Below are positions 33,023 through 46,300 of a DNA stretch of 64,000 bases, in pieces (the first letter of the stretch is position 1; each line of letters starts with the position of its first letter). Origin of the DNA: Drosophila persimilis (lineage: Eukaryota > Arthropoda > Insecta > Diptera > Drosophilidae); NCBI RefSeq assembly GCF_003286085.1, contig NW_020825298.1:3844001-3908000 (forward strand), given 5' to 3'. The translations under genes were made by a program, and so were the position numbers. The notes beneath the pieces are model-generated. The model saw only the letters and a program-made list of their open reading frames with translations. It did not search any database and was not told the DNA's origin.

Positions 33023-36000
33023 AAGTTTAAACCCGTTTAACCCGCGAGTGAAATTGTCGCCAGGCTGGAGCCCTGGACTGGAGCCCTGAGGATGTCGTCA
33101 GCCAAACAGATTGGCAATTTTATCTGTCAACAACATGGAAGTTCTGTAAAGAGCGCAAAGCAGGGCCTAAACGAATGCACGCCCACACGAAAGGGGCCCA
33201 AAAGGGGGGGAAGGAGGAGTCTTGGGGCCTGTCGTGGCTGCCAGTGAAAGGCAAATCAAATCGGGGCAAAAAAAAACCCCAGTGACATCTTCCAAAAGGG
33301 AGCCCGAAAAACAATTCGAAGTTCGTTGAAGAAGTCTCCACGGCCACAGCCAGGGCCACGGCCATCTCTCGAGTTATTCATCTTTGTCAGCACGCATTTC
33401 TCACACTCTCTGCGGCGGGGTCGCCAGAGCATTCAATGACCAATTATGGGGGCTAACAAGCTACCATCTCCCGCGTCTGGGGATACTTCTGTGCTGCCTC
33501 TTCGCCTGTTGATGTATGCAAATAAGCTGTCAAAAGTAATTTCATTCAATTACCTTATTTAACGTACAGAAAATAAACCCAAAAAAATGCCCAGGGAGTG
33601 GCGTGGAGTGCAGACAATGCCAAAGAGGATGAGGAAGATGATTGCCACAACGAGAGAGAGAGAGAACGTTCCATGCAGCAGCCATGGCCATGGCCATGCG
33701 GATGTTTGTGGTTAAAGTTTGATTAACACTTGTGCAGAGGAGCAGAGCAGGGCAGGGAAGGGGAGGGGAGGGGAGGGAGAGAGGGGTGCTGCCTGGCTAA
33801 TAGAAGCTGGCCAAAATGTTGGTCGTGTCTCTGCTGCCAGGGATTATCGGCCAAGCGAGAGAATGAGAGACCGCAGCAAACACTCTGATAAGACGAGAGG
33901 AGAGGCCCAACGAGCGGCCGTGCAGTGTATTTTTATGCAATTTCCGGCAGATGTGGATGATTTAGACCTGGCTCTGGCCAGGGCTATGAGAAGCGGCTAC
34001 GTGGCTACGTGCCGCCAGAGACGCTGAGGCTTACTCGATTTCGGACTCAATCCCCCATCAATCCCACATTCAATGCCAGATTGGGGCCGAAACGAAAGAA
34101 AGTGTTGCATGTACATACATGTGGGGGCGTCTCTGTGGCACGGTGCAGAAAGCGTGAAATTGTTGCGGTCTGCACTCCCCCCTCCCTCCGTCCCCTCCCT
34201 CCCTTTCATTGAGTATCGAATTAGTTATAAAGACATTTACGCTCTGGCATTCCCTTGGGGTTACGGAATGGGGAAGGGGGTAGGGGGGGGGGCACTCTGT
34301 GGCATTGCGGCGTGTGAAGATTTCACACTTTTGCGGCGTTGATTAGTCACGGGGTTCTGCTGCCTCCTCCTCATCCTCCTCCTCCTCGGAGGAACACCTG
34401 ATTTATGTTGACGCCTTATCAGGGCCCCTCAATATTTATTGCAATTTTTATAAATTATTTTACAGAGCACACAAGATTTATAAGCCATAGGAGTAGATCA
34501 GCGGGGAGACAGAGGAGACGGGGGGCCACAGAGAAAGGTGGAGAAACGAGTCGCTGGACAATACTCTGCTTGAATGAAGATTCAGCCACGATTGGAAGCT
34601 GGGAATAGGTGGAAAATGGGGAAAAATGGCACTATTTAGGGGTTTTCCAATTGGTTTTTGGGAAGTACGAAGAATCAGCCACCTCTGGAAACGATTTGGA
34701 GCCATCCGTAGGATAGTTGGTAGAATTCTCGAAGTCTGTGCAAAATTTGAGGCCCAAAGCCTGCCACAAGGCAGAGACAGAGACAGAGACAGGGGTCTTA
34801 AAAGAGGTGAACGCTGGCGGAAAGATCTATTTCTGTTTGGTTTTCTTGGGCCTGCTGTTGCTGTTACACCAAAAAGCAATTCTAACAGTTGTTGCACGCC
34901 GCAACCGACCCACCGACCGGGCACCGACCATGCAACAGGCACCACCGACCGCTGTGCCGCTTGTCGTGTTATTAAGAATTTTTAATTTTCCGGTATAGAT
35001 TTCTGACTTGTTCGGGTCTCTTCAGTGCTCTCTTCAGAGTTCTTTCTGCCACAGCCACAGCCACAGCCCCACTTGGAGGCTGGAGTCTGGAGCCTGGGAC
35101 TGGGACTGGTGCCTCGGACTCCGACTGCATCATCAAAATGCATCTAACAAGGTTGTTAGGTGTTAAATAAGTGTGCTTAAAAATTTATCTTGTACATTTT
35201 CCTTCATTTGATTTATGTTTGCTTCTCCGCTTCGTCTGTGGCTCTGCGGCTCTTCGGCTCTGTGGCACTGCCTTTCGGCCTGCCACTTGTGGCGGCTTTT
35301 TTGCAGCTGTCTTCTTAGCCAATGCCCATTACCTGCCTTCCTCCCCGCCCCCCTCGCTTACGGTTACGTTTACGTTTACGGTTCAACTTTTGAGGCAATC
35401 GCTCGCACGCCTTTCCCTCAACTCGGATTCGCGGGGATCGTGGACTTTTGCTTTCGCCGCGCGCGCGAAAACTGAGGGACATGAGGTCCATGGCCATCTA
35501 TTGATAAATCAAACAAAAAACAGAGAAAAAACATACCAATGCGTGAGCAGGGGGGGAGAGAGGGAGGGGTGTAGGGGTTGGGGCTGGGGAGAGATTTACA
35601 TTTGGCCGATGGCCGATGGCCATGGACTTGGGCCTGCGACTGCGCCGAAAACATGCGAACAAACCACGAAAAAAGGCGGCCAACAGGGGGACGGGTGTCC
35701 TCCCTCTCTCTCCCCCCTCTCCCTGGACGAATGCGAATGCGTTTCTTGTGTTTCTGTTGCAGCTGCAGCACCACCCGCCATCACAGGCCCCTGCACAGCC
35801 TGCAACGGACTCTCGATGGAGCTACGATGATGGATCGTTGCATAAGACACAGAAAGTTGTTGGCTGGAATGTGCCCCTGCCACAAGAGTTCATGAACTCC
35901 AGCGTCTTGGAATCGGAATCGGAATCGAAATCTGAATCTGAATCTCGGTTTCTGAGTTCCTGTTTCCCTTCGTTGAAGGCAATCTCGGGCGCTAATCAAT

Positions 36001-39000
36001 GGCTCGGCGACTCGCTTCCTCATTAAACTGCAGTTCCTACTCCCCCTCCTCGCCCTCCAACTAATTAAGTTGGATGCACGCTCCACTGATGCGAAGGCCT
36101 AACGAGTCGCCCACGCGGTGGACCTCGAATGAAATCAAGAGCGACAGGAAGTCAGGCCACAGAAAACTGTCCCCCCGACTGGCAATAAAACATTCTAATT
36201 GGCACTGAGATGCCACGGGACAGTAGCGGCCGAGACAGGGGATTTGGTCACACTTTGTGGCAGCCAAAAGATGCTTTGTCCAGGGAAAAGATGTGGCTAT
36301 TCCGTACCAAAGTTTCACTGAAAACAGTCGCCACTTCCGCTGGAAAAAGGCGAATCGAAAGCTCGCTGCAAAACGGTGGGAAACTTTCCCCCCAAGTCGC
36401 CCCAAAGTCGGTGGCGATGCAGCAGCCATGCCACAAGTGGATCACAGCCAACTGGCGAGGGGCCACACACCAAGTGGCTGCCACAGAGTGATCGCATCTG
36501 GCCGGGCCTTTAGCTAAGAGCCTGGCGATAAGAATCCGAGGGCCCTAGACCCGCGACTTGACTCCATTTCGTACTCCCACCTCCCGATCCCCGATCGACG
36601 ATCACCGATCGGTGGATCATCGAATTTGAATTCGATTTCGTCCGCCCACACGCCACAGATCCGTGGATCCGTTCTCTAGGCCAATAACAATCACCGTTTC
36701 TCTCTGCCGTGGCTCCTTGATCGGTTTTGTGGGATTTTGCATAAATTCTGAGGCGAAGTTGGAGTCTGGGAGCCGGAGGTGCCTTCCACAAATTGAAAAT
36801 GTGAAGAAGAGCGCATAAATTTATCGCCAGATTGTGTAAATATTTGCACAGAAATTGAAATGTGGCCAAGGAGGAGATCCCGGAGCCGGAGAGAGCGCTC
36901 CCGGAAATCGTGGGGCAAGTGCCGCATGACAAAGTGCCACAAAAGCCCACATAAATACCACGGGTAGTATCCCCCCTCCCCCCCCATCCTAGCAACCCCC
37001 CGTGCCGTATTTTGGAGCTCTAATAAATTAGTCGGGATTTTTATTTGATTTTGTTTGTCGCCGACTTTCGATGGTTGGGGTTTTCGGTTTCACTTTTTCG
37101 GTTTTTTATTTTTGGGGTGCCTTGATAAATGCACACATGTGGCACGTAAAGTGCAACGACAACTCCCTAGACAAGTGGCACCGCAAACAGCGCCAGGCAA
37201 CGGTACTTGCTCTGTGTCTCTGTGTGTGTGAGTGTGTGTGTGTGTGTGTGTCCAATAAGTTAATCAAAAGTTCAACATCCACATTGGATTGGTCTCCGAA
37301 TGGTCTCCGTCGCCGTCTTTGTCTTTGTCTTTGTTTTCGGGGTCTCGCCTTTGCAATTTTCGAATTTGCGTAATTTAAAGCAATTCCCAAATCCAGTTAC
37401 AGCCAGAGTCGCCACGACGCACCCACACACCCCACAGAGCAGCAGCCATGCCACACAGCAAAAACACTCTTCGGAGTCGCCGCGGAGTCCGAGAGGCCGC
37501 ATAAATCAAATTGCAAAGTGGTTCCATTCCCAATTTCGGACTCGGACTCGGACTCGGACTCCGACTCGGACCTGGCTGGTGGAGCCTGTGTGTGTGTGGA
37601 ACGCATGTGGATCGCAAGAGTCGGCGATTTATGCGATTTTAAATATCGATTTTGCTGATTTTTCGAGAGCGGAGAGCGGAGAGGGGAGAGCAGGTGCAGC
37701 TCCACTCGGAAGCAGGCCAGCGCGATAACCACCGAAATTAATTATGATTGTGGTGCATGTTGCACAGTCCGGGGCAGTCTGTGGGGCAGGCAGTGTGGCA
37801 AATTGAATTTCGCCCCGAAGTGTTTTTCAATGTTTGGCTTTGAGATATTTTGGTGGCATTAGGCAGAGTTTTTTCACTTAAATGGGAATTATGCAAGCTC
37901 CTTGCAATTAAGTTGCCACTGGAATCAGCCCCAGCCCCCCCAGCCCCCCCTAGCCACCATCTGCCGTCTCCTGATTTATGTTTATGCCACTCCTGTGGGG
38001 CAGTGGGCAGTGGGCGGTGGGCGGTGGGCGGCAGCTCTCCTTGGGGGCGTGTGTTAATTACGCGCTAACAATGACAAATCAGTCGCCACTCTCCACTCTC
38101 GAGGCCATGGACTTCGGTGGGGGTTCAATAGCCACTGTGGCAGCATTCCAGTGGCTGAAACCAGAGACCACAAGAACCGCAAATATCAATTTTATTGTCT
38201 CATGAGGTCTGATGCCTCCGACCGCAACACTCGGACGGAAACATAATCAAAATCATCATTCCCCTGCCTTGACCACAGAGAAGACAAATGGAAAATTGTC
38301 TGGCTAATGAAATTGTACGCCTAGAACTGTGTCCAAACCGCATCTACGAGGATCACTTTCACTGGAATGGGAATCCACAACCCAGCTCCATCCCAGCCCC
38401 ATCCCAGCCCCATCCTCTTTTGGGGTGCCCACAATTGCAGCTGCTTCTCTCTGCTGTGGGGCATAAATTGGTTTGGGCTTTATATTAATGCAAATATCTC
38501 TGCGTTGGCGACGACTGGGAGACGTAGACGTAGACGCTGGCGGAGACCCCCTGCTGCAGCCAGCAGTTTGGGGCGATTCCAGTGCCGATTGTCTGTCTCT
38601 GACTGGGTTTCTGTGTTGTGGCAAACAATATTTATTTTTTTGGGGTCTCCGTTAGGCTACAAACGAGTTACAAACACCTGTCATTACCCTGCAACCAGCA
38701 GACTCCGCCACGGACCACGGACTCTGCAGAGAATTGCATAAGTTTTGACTCGCCGAGTGGCTCCCATTTGGCCCCAGACTTGTTTATGGAAAATGATAAG
38801 CAGACGCGAATTTATGGCCAACAAGCGCAGTGCACGGCTTTATAATTGGTATCGCTCTCTCAGGGCGTCGCTACCCTCCGACACCGCATTGTGTGTGTGG
38901 GTGTGGGTGTGGGAGCGGGGGCGATAGACAGAACCTCCATCATCGCCGGCTGGCACGTCCGACAAATTACGAATTGGGGGAAACAAAAGATGGAGCTGCA

Positions 39001-39480
39001 GTCGAAGCGATTCCCGAGCGGGCAGCCTCTTATGCAATGCCCCCCCAAAAAACTCTGGAGCTCTGAAGCTCTGAAGCTCCGAAACTCGTTGCGGGGCCTA
39101 ATGACGGAAATATTATGCGTTAAGCCAGCGCCCCACTAAATCCCCCATTGCCCCCCCGATCAGGTGGCTTTATCGCATGCCATTTTAATAAACCATTTTT
39201 TCAATTAGGCCGCTCACAGCAGCAAAAAAAAAAGCCATACGAAAGAGTGGACAACGACCGTTGCGACGCACTCATAAAAACCAAGCAAAAGTCACCCAGG
39301 AATCGGAGTCACAGCCGCAACTGGGGCAAGTCTAATGGAGAGGCGAGCCGAGCTTGGAGACACCCAATAACCAGTCTGCGAGTGGACCCCAGAGTCCCAC
39401 TCAGGAGCTATGGCAGATGCCACCAGTCACCAGCTGGAACTGGAGGGTCTTTCTCTCTCCTTAGGGTTGAATAAATTTCG
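32131..39480 (-). other. ds: long dachsous intron, segment with no gene
   Basis: Downstream part of the long intron, recognised because the next coding exon opens inside a cadherin repeat and no cadherin frame occurs further upstream in the window. Contains CCAG repeats (32995-33021), GGGGA runs, a GT repeat (37220-37250) and a GGACTC array (37541-37570). I see no nested gene, tRNA or exon. Confidence 0.6.
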
Positions 39481-39482
39481 TC

Positions 39483-40225
39483 GGGGTCACCAATTGCTTG
39501 ATGGAGCTCCCAGCGCCCACCACAAATCAAAACTGGTCATAAAGTTGCCTAATGGACTTTAATTGCACTGATGAGAAAGTTGAAATAATCGGGAAATGGA
39601 AATGAAGGGGAAGCACTTAACGTTTCATTTGATTTGTGGTCAGGGGTGGCAGGAGGAGGGGATGGAGAGCTCAGGTGGATACGGAGAGGTTTCCCCACTG
39701 AATTATAAGTCTGGATCGGGGATTTTAGTCCATTTTAGGAGATAAATTGATTTGTCGGGGTCACCGAATGTTCGAATTTGCTCTTTATTGGGCTTGGGGT
39801 CACCAAAAGAGTTCCAGGTTCCTAGAAAGTCGGGCATTACTCAATATTGAGGAAGGAGGATTAGTTATCTAACAGAATATAGATGATTTAGACATTTCTT
39901 GGGGTCACCAAATGTGGGAATGTTATCTTAATTGGACTTTTGGTCATCAAAAACGTGCCAGATTCCGAGACAGGTGGACAGTACTCAATCTTGAAGAGGG
40001 AGAATTAGTTATCTAAGAGAACACAAATACTTTTTTCGGGGTCACCACGTATTGGATTTTGCTGTTTATTGGAATTGTGGGCACCGGAATTGTTCCAGAT
40101 TCCTAGAAACTCAGAGAATAATCCATATTGAGGAGGGAGGAATAGGTATCTAAACGATTATGACTATTTAGAAATATGTCGGGGTCACCAAATGTCGCAA
40201 ATTTCAGTTTTCTTTAATTTTTGGT
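39483..40225. repeat. diverged tandem array, period about 140 bp
   Basis: The word GGGGTCACC recurs at 39483, 39757, 39901, 40038 and 40181, spaced 274 (two periods), 144, 137 and 143 bp. Between the copies there are matching blocks such as TTCCTAGAAA, CTCAATATTGAGGA and TTAGTTATCTAA. The copies are clearly diverged, so the array is old. Confidence 0.75.
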
Positions 40226-40478
40226 GACCAAAAAGGAACCAAGACTCCACCAAGAGGCAATCCCGAGTCCAAGAAGATGTTTTCTTTTAAATATTGAATC
40301 AGATTCCAAGGGAATGAAATATGGGGGAGGGACACCCCCCCTCCATTAACGACTGTCTTTGCAAATTAATTGCATTCATGGGAAAGTTGAAACAATCGGG
40401 AAATGCAGTTGGAAATTGGAATTGGAAATGAAACTGGAATGAATGGAAAAACTTTGCGCTTCAATTGATTTGTGGACT
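39558..40478. repeat. direct duplication flanking the tandem array
   Basis: A block near 39558-39645 (TTAATTGCACTGATG, GAAAGTTGAAATAATCGGG, TTGATTTGTGG) recurs near 40365-40475 with a few changes. The later copy has extra GGAAATTGGAATT repeats. The two copies bracket most of the tandem array. Confidence 0.65.
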
Positions 40479-40479
40479 C

Positions 40480-43321
40480 GTCGTTGTCGTTTTTGTTTGT
40501 TGCTGTTTTTGGGTTTGTTATTGGTTTTGTTGTTCGGTGGGAGGGTATTTCTTTCAGTTGGTCTCTCGGTTGACTTTCAATTAACAAAATGTACTTTCTA
40601 TTTGCTGGCTTTTTGGAGTGCAATGCAAATGGCCTTTATTGCTCAACTTTCGGCCCAAAAAGAAAAGAGCGAACGAGTAGCGAAACGAAGCGAAACGAAA
40701 CGAAACAAAACCCCAGTCGCAATCTCCTTTGAATGCTGCTGGGAGTCTCGAGGAGGAGGCCAATTTTGGTCAGCGATGCGTGACTCTTGGTCCATGTCGT
40801 GGATACATGGTAGAGGCAGTGGTGGGGGCAGTGGGGGTGGTGGGGGTGGTGGGGGTGGTGCGCTGTCAGGAGATGCCAAAATGCCAAAAGAGCCACAAAG
40901 TCTATAAACAAATTTGGTCAAGCCAAAATGGTAGCCTTATTCGAAGTGATTTATGCTAATTACGCGCAGCTTCAGCTTCAGCTTCAACTTCAGCCCCAAA
41001 GTCCCCAAAAGCGACATTCGGACAGGAAAGGGCGTTTAGCAAACAATTTTCCAAGGCAGCGAACCAAAGCCGTGGCTGCCACTGCAACTGCAACTGCTGT
41101 TGCAACAGATTGTGGCACATGTGGTGGGAAAAACTCTCGACTCCACGTCCACGTCCGCGTCCACTCTTTTCGTATAGAAAAGTAATTTATTTAGTGACAC
41201 GCCCACTTCGATATAAAGGTTTTTCCACTGGCGACGGGGCGTGGGGGGGGGGGGGGGGACTGAGAGACTGGAGGGAGACTGGTCACAATATATAATTAAA
41301 ATCAAAAAGGCCAGATGTTCCACCAGAGAGCGAAAGGAATGCCAGGCAGAAGGCAGAAAGATCGATAGAGAACCCTTGGAGAGCCTTTGGAGCAAACAAA
41401 GCAAAGATTTGATTCGATTTCAATCCATTTCCAGGGAGAGAGAAGATCCCTGAGCACCGAGGACTTTGTGGCAGTATTTGTAGAGCCTAAGTGCGTTCCC
41501 TCCTCCCCAGAAGGGGATCCAACCGAGCCCGAGTCCGAGTTACGTGGTAATGGGGGAAAATCCATTGGGGATGCACTTGCAGCCAAATTACTGTACTTGC
41601 CATTGATGGAGGCATGTGGCAGGAGGCGGGAGGCAGGAGGCATGTGGGCCTCCATAAAGATATCAATAAACGGAAAGAAAGTGTTTCGAGGGGCAGGTGC
41701 ACACAGAAATTGAAATTCCAAAAGCCAGAAGAAGATCTACTACGATAATCTACTACGTACGAGCCCCCTCCGCACCCCCCCCGGCCATCGATCGCCTGGT
41801 AATTACCTCTTGGGCTATCGATCGATGGGGCAGCAACGTTTTCTAGATGAAACGGCTGAAGGGGCAACAGGGAGTGGCGGGTAGGTAGGTGGGTTCTCGC
41901 TCTCGTAGTCTCAAGTGTTTGATGGTACTTAAAAAACTACATTAAAAAATAATAACAGCAACCGATGCCGAAGTTTATTGAAGGCAGATAAGTGATCTTG
42001 TAATCATCGTTGGAGCTGGACGGAAGAGAGAACTCCACAGAGAGAGGAGAACCCAAAAACAATAAGAAATAAAAATCGAAAGACGAACGACGAAAGACGC
42101 AAGAAGGGCCCCCACGTCTCTGTGCGTGTGTGCCATTGCCATTGTCTGCAGATGGGGCAGGGGGGGCAGGGTATAAGGTGTGTATTTGCCATAATTTGCC
42201 ATAGCGGACAGCGGCAACGTGCAACAAATGGAGAGAGAGAGAGAGAGACAGAGAGAGAATGAAAGCGAAGACGATTCAAGGCAGAGAAGCAGAAGCCATA
42301 CAAAACATTACATTATATTTCGGGGTCTCTGAATAAATACGAGTACGAGTTGGAGTACGAGTTGGAGTTGGAGTATTGCTGCTCCCTGAGATAGCAATCA
42401 CAACAGACAGAGGAGGGATGGACAGATGGAGGGATGGACAGCCTGCTCTTCCGAGACGTCGACTGACAGACGTCTCTTGGAATGTAGGAAGCTGTCGATG
42501 AGGAGGAGGAGGTGGAGGAGCAGCTCTGGCAGATGATGAGCCGCCGCTGCCTCGATGGAGACGTAGACGGCGCTCTCATGTGCGCTAAAATTGAAGAAAA
42601 TCATCAGCCCAAGTGATCGACATGTGAGTCAAAGTTAATAACAAAAGCCAGAAAGCCATCAGAGAGGCAGAAAGCCAGAAAGCCAGAAAGCCAGAAAGGG
42701 ACCCGAAGATGGACCTGGAAGCACCGCTGAAAACTTGAAAAATACGAAGAGCGAAATGATTTTTAATAAGCGATAAAGCAAAACTGCTTATTGGCTTCGT
42801 CTTGGCTTCGTCTTCGTCTTGGACCAGCTGGAGGAGCCGCAGCCCCCAGACAAAGGCAGGAAGGAAGGTCTCTCTCGCTCCTCGAAGATATTTATGCGCA
42901 GGCCGGAGGATGGGGGGGGGGGCGACGGCAAGGGGTTCCAAATTATATTGAAAGCAAATCGAAAAGCCAACAGCAGCAGCGGCGGCAGTGGAGGCACGAG
43001 GACGGGCGGACGGGCGGACAGAAGAACTGTTCGATCATACTCATCATTTTTGAAATTGCTTTCAACACCAGTTGTGGCAAGGTGTGCTGGAAGGTGCAAC
43101 AGCCAACGGGAGCAGGGAGGGAGCAGAACAATGGTCTCTCGGCCTCGGCTTTGGCTTTGGCTTCGTTTCGCGTGGGGACGGCTGGCTGGTGCGTAAAATC
43201 ATCAACAGAGACGCGTTGCAACAGAGGGTGGGTGGGGGGAGGGGGGTCTGAGCCAGTATGTGGGGTGTTACCCTCGCTGGGAGTACGCGCACTTCGTTAG
43301 GCCTGAAAGGAGGTGCCCCAC

Positions 43322-43358
<37 letters not shown>

Positions 43359-46300
43359 CTTCTGTGATAAGCATTTCTTGCGTTAATTTGCGCGAATGTT
43401 GCGCTTAATGTGTGGTGCTACCTTCCAAGTATATGGGAAGACGGGGGCATGCCCCCAGTACCCAGTCCCCCCCCCCAGATGTTTTATCGTTAATTGGGGA
43501 AAGCGTTTCCCGCGCCAAAAGCAAATAACAATTAAGCAGCGAAAGAAGTCCCCTCTCGCTCTCTCTCTCTCTCGGTGGTGCCCCCAAAAAATTGATTGAT
43601 CCACAAAGGATCTATGCCGCCACACACACAGGGACACACACACACAGACACACGGACCCAATCAAAGGTTATGCTAAAAATCTCCACCAAACCGAATGCT
43701 CATTCAACCCAGAGGAGGAGGAGGAGGAGGAGGCAGGGGGGGGCAAGACAATGCGTACAAATCGTTGACAAAAATTTATAGTAGCAAAAGGCTGAAAGGA
43801 AAAGAAAAGAGAACCAGAAACAGAAACAGAAACCGAACCACAAACCAGAGGCCGGGGACTAGTCGTTTGGCGTCTCGAAGTCCGTGGCCACAGCCCAGGC
43901 CTTGTCTCGGCGCATCCTTGCAGCTATTTTGCATACCAGACTGCCTGCCACATGCCCCCCCTGCCTGCCCCCGTCTGTGGCTGCCCTTAAACCCGCTTTA
44001 GGCCCGCCTGCCCCCCCCTGCCACAAAATCAGTCAGCCATGCGGCTTCCGAGCCGCCGAAGAGCCCCGAAGAACAGACCTCGAAGACGATGCTATCCCTA
44101 CGATAAGAAATTAAATTAACGAGATATGTCAACGATGAATTCATTGCCAAGGCTTAAGCGCAAATGCCGCCATTCTTGAGTGGAGAACTCTTCGCGGAGA
44201 GACCCAGAGACGGGGCGAGTGGAGGGGTCTCTCCACCATCTCCATCTCCTTTGTCTCTTTCGGAGCAGCAGCAGTCGTCGTCGTCGTCGTCCCTTGGCTT
44301 TTGCATTCGCGTTCCTTTGGGCAGCGATTAGCCTCGCTTTTTGGCATTCGCATTGAGCTTAGACCCACATGGACATTCAGTCAGTGGCTACCTGTGGCAG
44401 GAGGCACGAGGGGGCACGAAGACCCCGACAAGGGTCCGCTCGGATTGGCCTGGCATCCCTTTTCTGTTTGCTCTGCTCTGTGCTCCTTTCAATGTCAATG
44501 TCTGCTGCCACAGTGCTCTGCTGCCATTCTTCAATATAATGACATCACAAAAGCTTCAACTTGAGGCACCAGTGGTTGGGGACAACTCCAGGGGATACTT
44601 GGGGGCCCGCTGGATGGCTGGATGCCCGGCCACGATTTTAATCACATTTCTTTTGAATTAGATTCGAATTTAGCTTCAACAGTTGTGTGGCTTGCACTGC
44701 CTTTTCATGAGTCAATCACTCGGTAGCAGACCCCCTCCCCCCTGCCCCCTGCCCCTCTCGCCTCTTTTGCATACGAGAATGTGCCCCCAAAGAGTTCTGA
44801 GAAGGCAACCGCTGCGGCAACAGCAGCTTCCCTCCAAAAATGTACATTTTATTTTCAATTCAATTTTCAACAATTTCGCTGCAACGTTGCAGCACCGGGA
44901 CTCCGCATCGGATGCGACTCGGAATCGGAATCGAAGTCGGAATCGGAGTCTGTGGCCTTTCGCTTTTCTTGGGGCCACTCGAGGAGGACGAGTCGCGGCG
45001 ACTCTCGGGGACTGTCAGCGCAGGTGAATTTATGTGCACGGCCACAGCTGGACACTAAATCATCGACTCGCCTTGCTCCTGTCTCCCGTGTGTCCGTGGG
45101 TTCCCAAAACCCAAGCCCAAACCCAAGCCCAAAGCCTCGCTGATTGTCTGGCACTCTGTTCGATTCTTGGTTATTCCTAGCTGCGGGTAGGGGATCCCCC
45201 CTATGCCCCCCTCTATGCCCCCTCCACCTCCTCTCATATTTAAAATGCAATGTTCGGGCAAATCAACTCTAACCCCGGCCCCGTTTCGCCATTCTACAGC
45301 CATACAGCCATCCTCCTGCCACATGAGGGGGCTTTGGGGCTCCCAGCTTATGAAACGACCGAAACGAAACGAAACGGAGCGACCGAGCAACGAGGTTAAC
45401 ATCATTATTTCACCTTCTAATCAAAATCAGCAACATTGTTGCACATACACAGAGTCATGCATATGTGTGGGTACAGTGGGGACTGCCTAAGAGCGAAAAG
45501 GGGTGCCTAAAGGGGAGGTAGATTTGGGGGGATAAAGGAAGGGTGTGACAGTAGATTCCCACTGTGGCCTTTGTATTTATGCTTCTCCGGCAGAGATATA
45601 ACGAGGAAATCGGCTATAATCATACTAGTTTTCTATGAAACATCTTTCTACCACGAATCGGCTCTAATTTGAACCCCGAATAGGCTCTAAAAGTGCTCAA
45701 ACCATCCTGGAGGTGCCAGAAACACCTCAAAAGTAGCTTCTGGAGGCATTGCCACCTCTCTTCCCATCAGTTTTTCCCCTTTAAAGTGTGGTTCTTCCCT
45801 TTTCCATCACTAATCTTCTCTAAAGACGGTTTCCACTTCGTTTTCTCTGACTTATTATCTCTCCATTGAGTGCCTAGTCCTATGCCCGTCTCCCATTCCC
45901 TTCAAAATCAGCAGATATCTAGTATTGTTTGGATTGTACCCTCTAGCGTGCATCCACTGTACTCGCGACAGCAATGGCGGCGCCTTTTGCCCGCTTAAAT
46001 GTCAGAAATTGTTGGCCCTCTCACGCCTTGACTTCGGAGAGCTGCTGCCTCGCTGCCTCGCTGCCTCTGGAGGGGTGATAAGCTGCGATCACCTCGTGCC
46101 TGGTTATTGCCATTTAATGGAGGGAGAGGGTTGGAGAGGGGGGGTGTGGGGGATCGGAGCCTGTGGCAAAAAGTTGACCCAAAGCGGGCGAACTGTTCGA
46201 ATTTTGTTTGGCAATTTGTGTCATATTGTTGCAAGATGATGAAGACATTACTGGAGACCAGAAGGAGGCCCCCTGCCCCTCACTTCATTAGCGAGCAATT

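Noticed and set aside
35171..35830. Plus-strand open frame of 219 codons in the long intron
   Set aside because: Cys/Leu-rich low-complexity translation over simple repeats, with overlapping open frames on the minus strand.
43322..43357. CAGG, GA, CA and similar microsatellites as CRISPR-like or functional arrays
   Set aside because: They are simple tandem repeats without spacers in an animal genome.
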